Below are positions 14,766 to 16,149 of a stretch of 16,149 bases of DNA, piece by piece (the stretch's first letter is position 1; each line of letters begins with the position of its first letter). This stretch comes from an uncultured Clostridium sp. (GTDB lineage: Bacteria > Bacillota > Clostridia > TANB77 > CAG-508), in the NCBI GenBank assembly GCA_900555075.1, contig USJO01000025.1, positions 1-16,149 on the forward strand. The letters run 5' to 3'. The translations under genes were made by a program, and so were the position numbers. Under the pieces are notes generated by a model, which saw only the letters and a list, made by a program, of their open reading frames with translations, made no database searches and was not told where the DNA came from.

Positions 14766-15503
14766 ATGAATAATAAAATAAAATTGGATAACAGTTATTA
14801 TTTACAACTAGATGATAAAACAGATAAATACACTATAGATATAACAAATTTAAAACTAACAGATATAAAAAAAATAGGGCACTTAGTATTAAGAATAGAT
14901 TTTAAAAGCTTTAATAAACAAGACTATAAAAAGATATTGAAAAGACTTCTCCATATTAAAACACATGCTAAATTACACAAAATAGAATTTGGAGAACTAC
15001 AAGAGGATTTTATAAGAAAAATTGGGTATTTAATAAATTATGATGAAAATAATGAAGAACAAAAAGAATTTATTTTAGCTATTAACGCTATTTTATATAA
15101 AACAAGGTATGAAAGGTATAACTACATTTATGATACAGTATGTAACTATCTAGATGGATTCTTTTACGGAAAAAATTTGTGCGAATTTAAAAATAATAAA
15201 TGTGGAGAAAAAAGAAATACTTTATCAACATATGGATGTTGCAGACACAATAAAATAAAGTGGCTTGGACCTTTGACAAAACTTGTTATATGCGAGCATT
15301 TAAAAGAAGACTATACTTGTAGTGCTAGATGTATTGCATGTAAATTGTTTACTTGCGATTATTTAAATAAAAAAGGTATTAAATTTAGAATACAAGATAT
15401 TTTATTATTAAATGTTTTTTTTAATCCTATACAAAAATATTTTATAAAATATATGGTATTTACACCAAAAGAAAAAATTTTAAGAAGACTAATGATTACA
15501 TAG
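14766..15503 (+). CDS. Cysteine-rich protein of unknown function
   Basis: A 245-residue protein that I cannot assign to a characterised family. Residues 1-115 are Lys/Leu/Ile-rich without cysteine and look alpha/beta; there is no signal peptide or membrane helix, so it should be cytoplasmic. Residues 126-197 hold ten cysteines: 126, 139, 146, 158-159 (YGCCRHN), 176 (VICEHL), 185, 189, 192 and 197 (YTCSARCIACKLFTC). The spacing suggests bound metal, zinc or iron-sulfur, somewhat like Cys-rich YkgJ-type chelating domains, but this is only a resemblance. The C-terminus (200-245) is again helical and basic. I have an impression of similar hypothetical proteins in Clostridia sharing NLCEFK, YGCC and CKLFTC-like blocks, which would need a search. 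It is transcribed divergently from pflB, so a shared redox-linked control is possible but unproven. Start codon 14766 is the only one fitting the promoter. Confidence 0.75.
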   Translation: MNNKIKLDNSYYLQLDDKTDKYTIDITNLKLTDIKKIGHLVLRIDFKSFNKQDYKKILKRLLHIKTHAKLHKIEFGELQEDFIRKIGYLINYDENNEEQKEFILAINAILYKTRYERYNYIYDTVCNYLDGFFYGKNLCEFKNNKCGEKRNTLSTYGCCRHNKIKWLGPLTKLVICEHLKEDYTCSARCIACKLFTCDYLNKKGIKFRIQDILLLNVFFNPIQKYFIKYMVFTPKEKILRRLMIT

Positions 15504-15554
15504 GAAGCCTTTAAAGGATGTTATATATTTGCAGGAATAAAGCTATTGTGCAAT

Positions 15555-15590
15555 AAAAAAACAAAAACGGAACTTAAAAATCCCATTTTT
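15555..15590 (-). terminator. Intrinsic terminator of the XRE regulator gene
   Basis: Read leftwards: AAAAATGGGA (15590-15581) pairs with TTCCGTTTTT (15572-15563), two G-U wobbles, 8-nt loop, then G and seven T (15561-15555). It starts at the stop codon of the regulator. On the plus strand the wobbles become mismatches, so it mainly serves the minus strand; no separate terminator for the cysteine-rich gene is clear. Confidence 0.7.
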
Positions 15591-15789
15591 ATTTTCCTAT
15601 ATATATAATATCCTCTATATTACAATTCAAAATAGCACATAACTTTTCCATTTCCTCTAAAGTCAAGTGCTTTACCTTACTAAAATATATGGCATTTATT
15701 CTTTTGTAATTCCAATTTGTAAGTTGTTGCAACTTATATCTACTTATATCATTTTCTTCCATCAACTTTTGAATTGTTATTTTAATCAT
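15589..15789 (-). CDS. Small XRE-family (Cro/C1-type HTH) transcriptional regulator
   Basis: A 66-residue single-domain DNA-binding protein. The sequence MEENDISRYKLQQLTNWNYKRINAIYFSKVKHLTLEEMEKLCAILNCNIEDII follows the five-helix Cro/C1 pattern: a recognition region (about residues 16-36), then LTLEEMEKLCAILN, then the closing IEDII. Its size matches stand-alone XRE regulators of the HTH_26 type found in Firmicutes. ATG 15789 is preferred because AAAGGTGG (15802-15795) lies 5 nt upstream; an in-frame GTG at 15798 falls inside that ribosome binding site. It faces the cysteine-rich gene tail to tail. A symmetric TTTACT-AGC-AGTAAA site lies in its upstream region, suggesting autoregulation. Targets are unknown. 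Confidence 0.8.
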   Translation of the reverse strand: MIKITIQKLMEENDISRYKLQQLTNWNYKRINAIYFSKVKHLTLEEMEKLCAILNCNIEDIIYIGK

Positions 15790-15814
15790 TGTTACCACCT
15801 TTTATATAATTATA

Positions 15815-15829
15815 TTTACTAGCAGTAAA
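15815..15829. promoter_or_regulatory. Candidate operator for the XRE regulator
   Basis: TTTACT-AGC-AGTAAA is a perfect 6-bp inverted repeat with a 3-bp centre, 26 bp upstream of the start codon. It lies directly upstream of a TATAAT on the minus strand (TAGTTT / 17 bp / TATAAT is the weak promoter formed here). Its size and position fit a Cro-type dimer site that would repress its own gene. Confidence 0.4.
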
Positions 15830-15848
15830 AAAAACTAGACATAAATTA

Positions 15849-15922
15849 TTTGGTAGTATATTATATACGGGTGTGCAAAATAATATACAATTCTTGCAAT
15901 GCTTTTATGGACACCTACCAAA
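15849..15922. repeat. Nested inverted repeats, possible three-way-junction RNA or DNA element
   Basis: The outer arms TTTGGTA (15849-15855) and TACCAAA (15916-15922) enclose GTATATTATATAC (15856-15868) and the inner pair GGTGT (15870-15874) with ACACC (15911-15915). The helices abut with at most one unpaired base between them. Inside, GCAA (15875-15878) can pair with TTGC (15894-15897). The transcribed strand, if any, is unknown. Confidence 0.35.
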
Positions 15923-16116
15923 AACATAAAAAGAGAAAAAAATGTTACTAAATAATAGTTCTTAAATAAGAGAAAGAACTTTCACAAATTGAAGGCTCTT
16001 TTAATAGTCAAAATTCAAATATTTTTTTATCTATAAATATGTGTTCACATTAGAAATCGTTTGTCGAACGAATTTTGTTGAAATAAACGGATTTAAAGTA
16101 AATATTACAATTATAT

Positions 16117-16147
16117 TACAAATTGCGATTTTTTATTGCAATTTGTA
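16117..16147. repeat. 10-bp inverted repeat at the right edge
   Basis: TACAAATTGC (16117-16126) and GCAATTTGTA (16138-16147), 11-bp T-rich centre. No T-tract is visible on either side within the window, so a terminator cannot be concluded; it could be an operator for a gene beyond the edge. Confidence 0.4.
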
Positions 16148-16149
16148 TT

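Larger units (their letters stand above)
15803..16149. other. Gene-free right end with inverted repeats
   Basis: About 350 bases without a credible coding region on either strand. It holds the candidate operator at 15815-15829; a possible three-way-junction structure at 15849-15922, including the palindrome GTATATTATATAC (15856-15868), which also contains a minus-strand TATAAT; a bulged hairpin AAGAG (15968-15972) with CTCTT (15996-16000); and a 10-bp inverted repeat at 16117-16147. No tRNA, known riboswitch or repeat family is recognised. Confidence 0.6.

Noticed and set aside
16056..16080. LexA-like sequence near CGAACGAATTTTGTTG
   Set aside because: The second half does not form the CGAAC-N4-GTTCG dyad of Gram-positive SOS boxes.
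1..16149. CRISPR array, transposon, prophage or tRNA
   Set aside because: No regularly spaced direct repeats, transposase, integrase, phage structural gene or cloverleaf sequence was seen.

Overview
The window is an AT-rich (low G+C) stretch of bacterial chromosome that reads like an anaerobic, possibly spore-forming member of the Clostridia (Bacillota). The grounds are the four-subunit pyruvate:ferredoxin oxidoreductase, an oxygen-sensitive pyruvate formate-lyase with its activase, RNase J, a YlbJ-type sporulation membrane protein, sortase-type surface chemistry, purine-rich Shine-Dalgarno sites and consensus sigma-A promoters. Genus and species cannot be read from it. There is no rRNA, tRNA, CRISPR array, transposase, phage module or recognisable plasmid function.

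Layout, plus strand, 1-9801: a short pilin-like open reading frame at the left edge (5-172) whose stop codon lies in the promoter of the next gene; rnj (RNase J) with a roughly 200-nt leader and its own terminator; a compact operon porG-porD-porA-porB for the gamma, delta, alpha and beta subunits of pyruvate:ferredoxin oxidoreductase, closed by a terminator; a secreted, membrane-anchored DUF2207-type protein whose glycine-rich end appears frameshifted; a long-chain acyl-CoA ligase; and a small secreted Asn-rich protein with a sortase-type C-terminal sorting signal (APNTG). Minus strand, 9832-14575: a sortase broken by one extra A, overlapped by ylbJ, then pflA and pflB, which form their own operon transcribed leftwards. 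At the right end a cysteine-rich protein of unknown function (plus, 14766-15503) diverges from pflB and converges with a small XRE-type regulator (minus, 15589-15789). The last 350 bases hold no gene but contain inverted repeats and a possible structured element.

Together the genes show two anaerobic routes from pyruvate to acetyl-CoA: PFOR, which reduces ferredoxin, and PFL, which yields formate. They also show a small cell-surface theme: pilin-like fragment, DUF2207 protein, sorting-signal protein and sortase. Six plus-strand transcription units have a promoter with exactly 17 bp between -35 and -10, which makes the transcript boundaries unusually readable. I found no clear previously undescribed multi-gene system. 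The best leads are the cysteine-rich protein facing pflB, the frameshifted sortase beside its probable substrate, the repeat cluster upstream of pflB, and the structured region upstream of the XRE gene.
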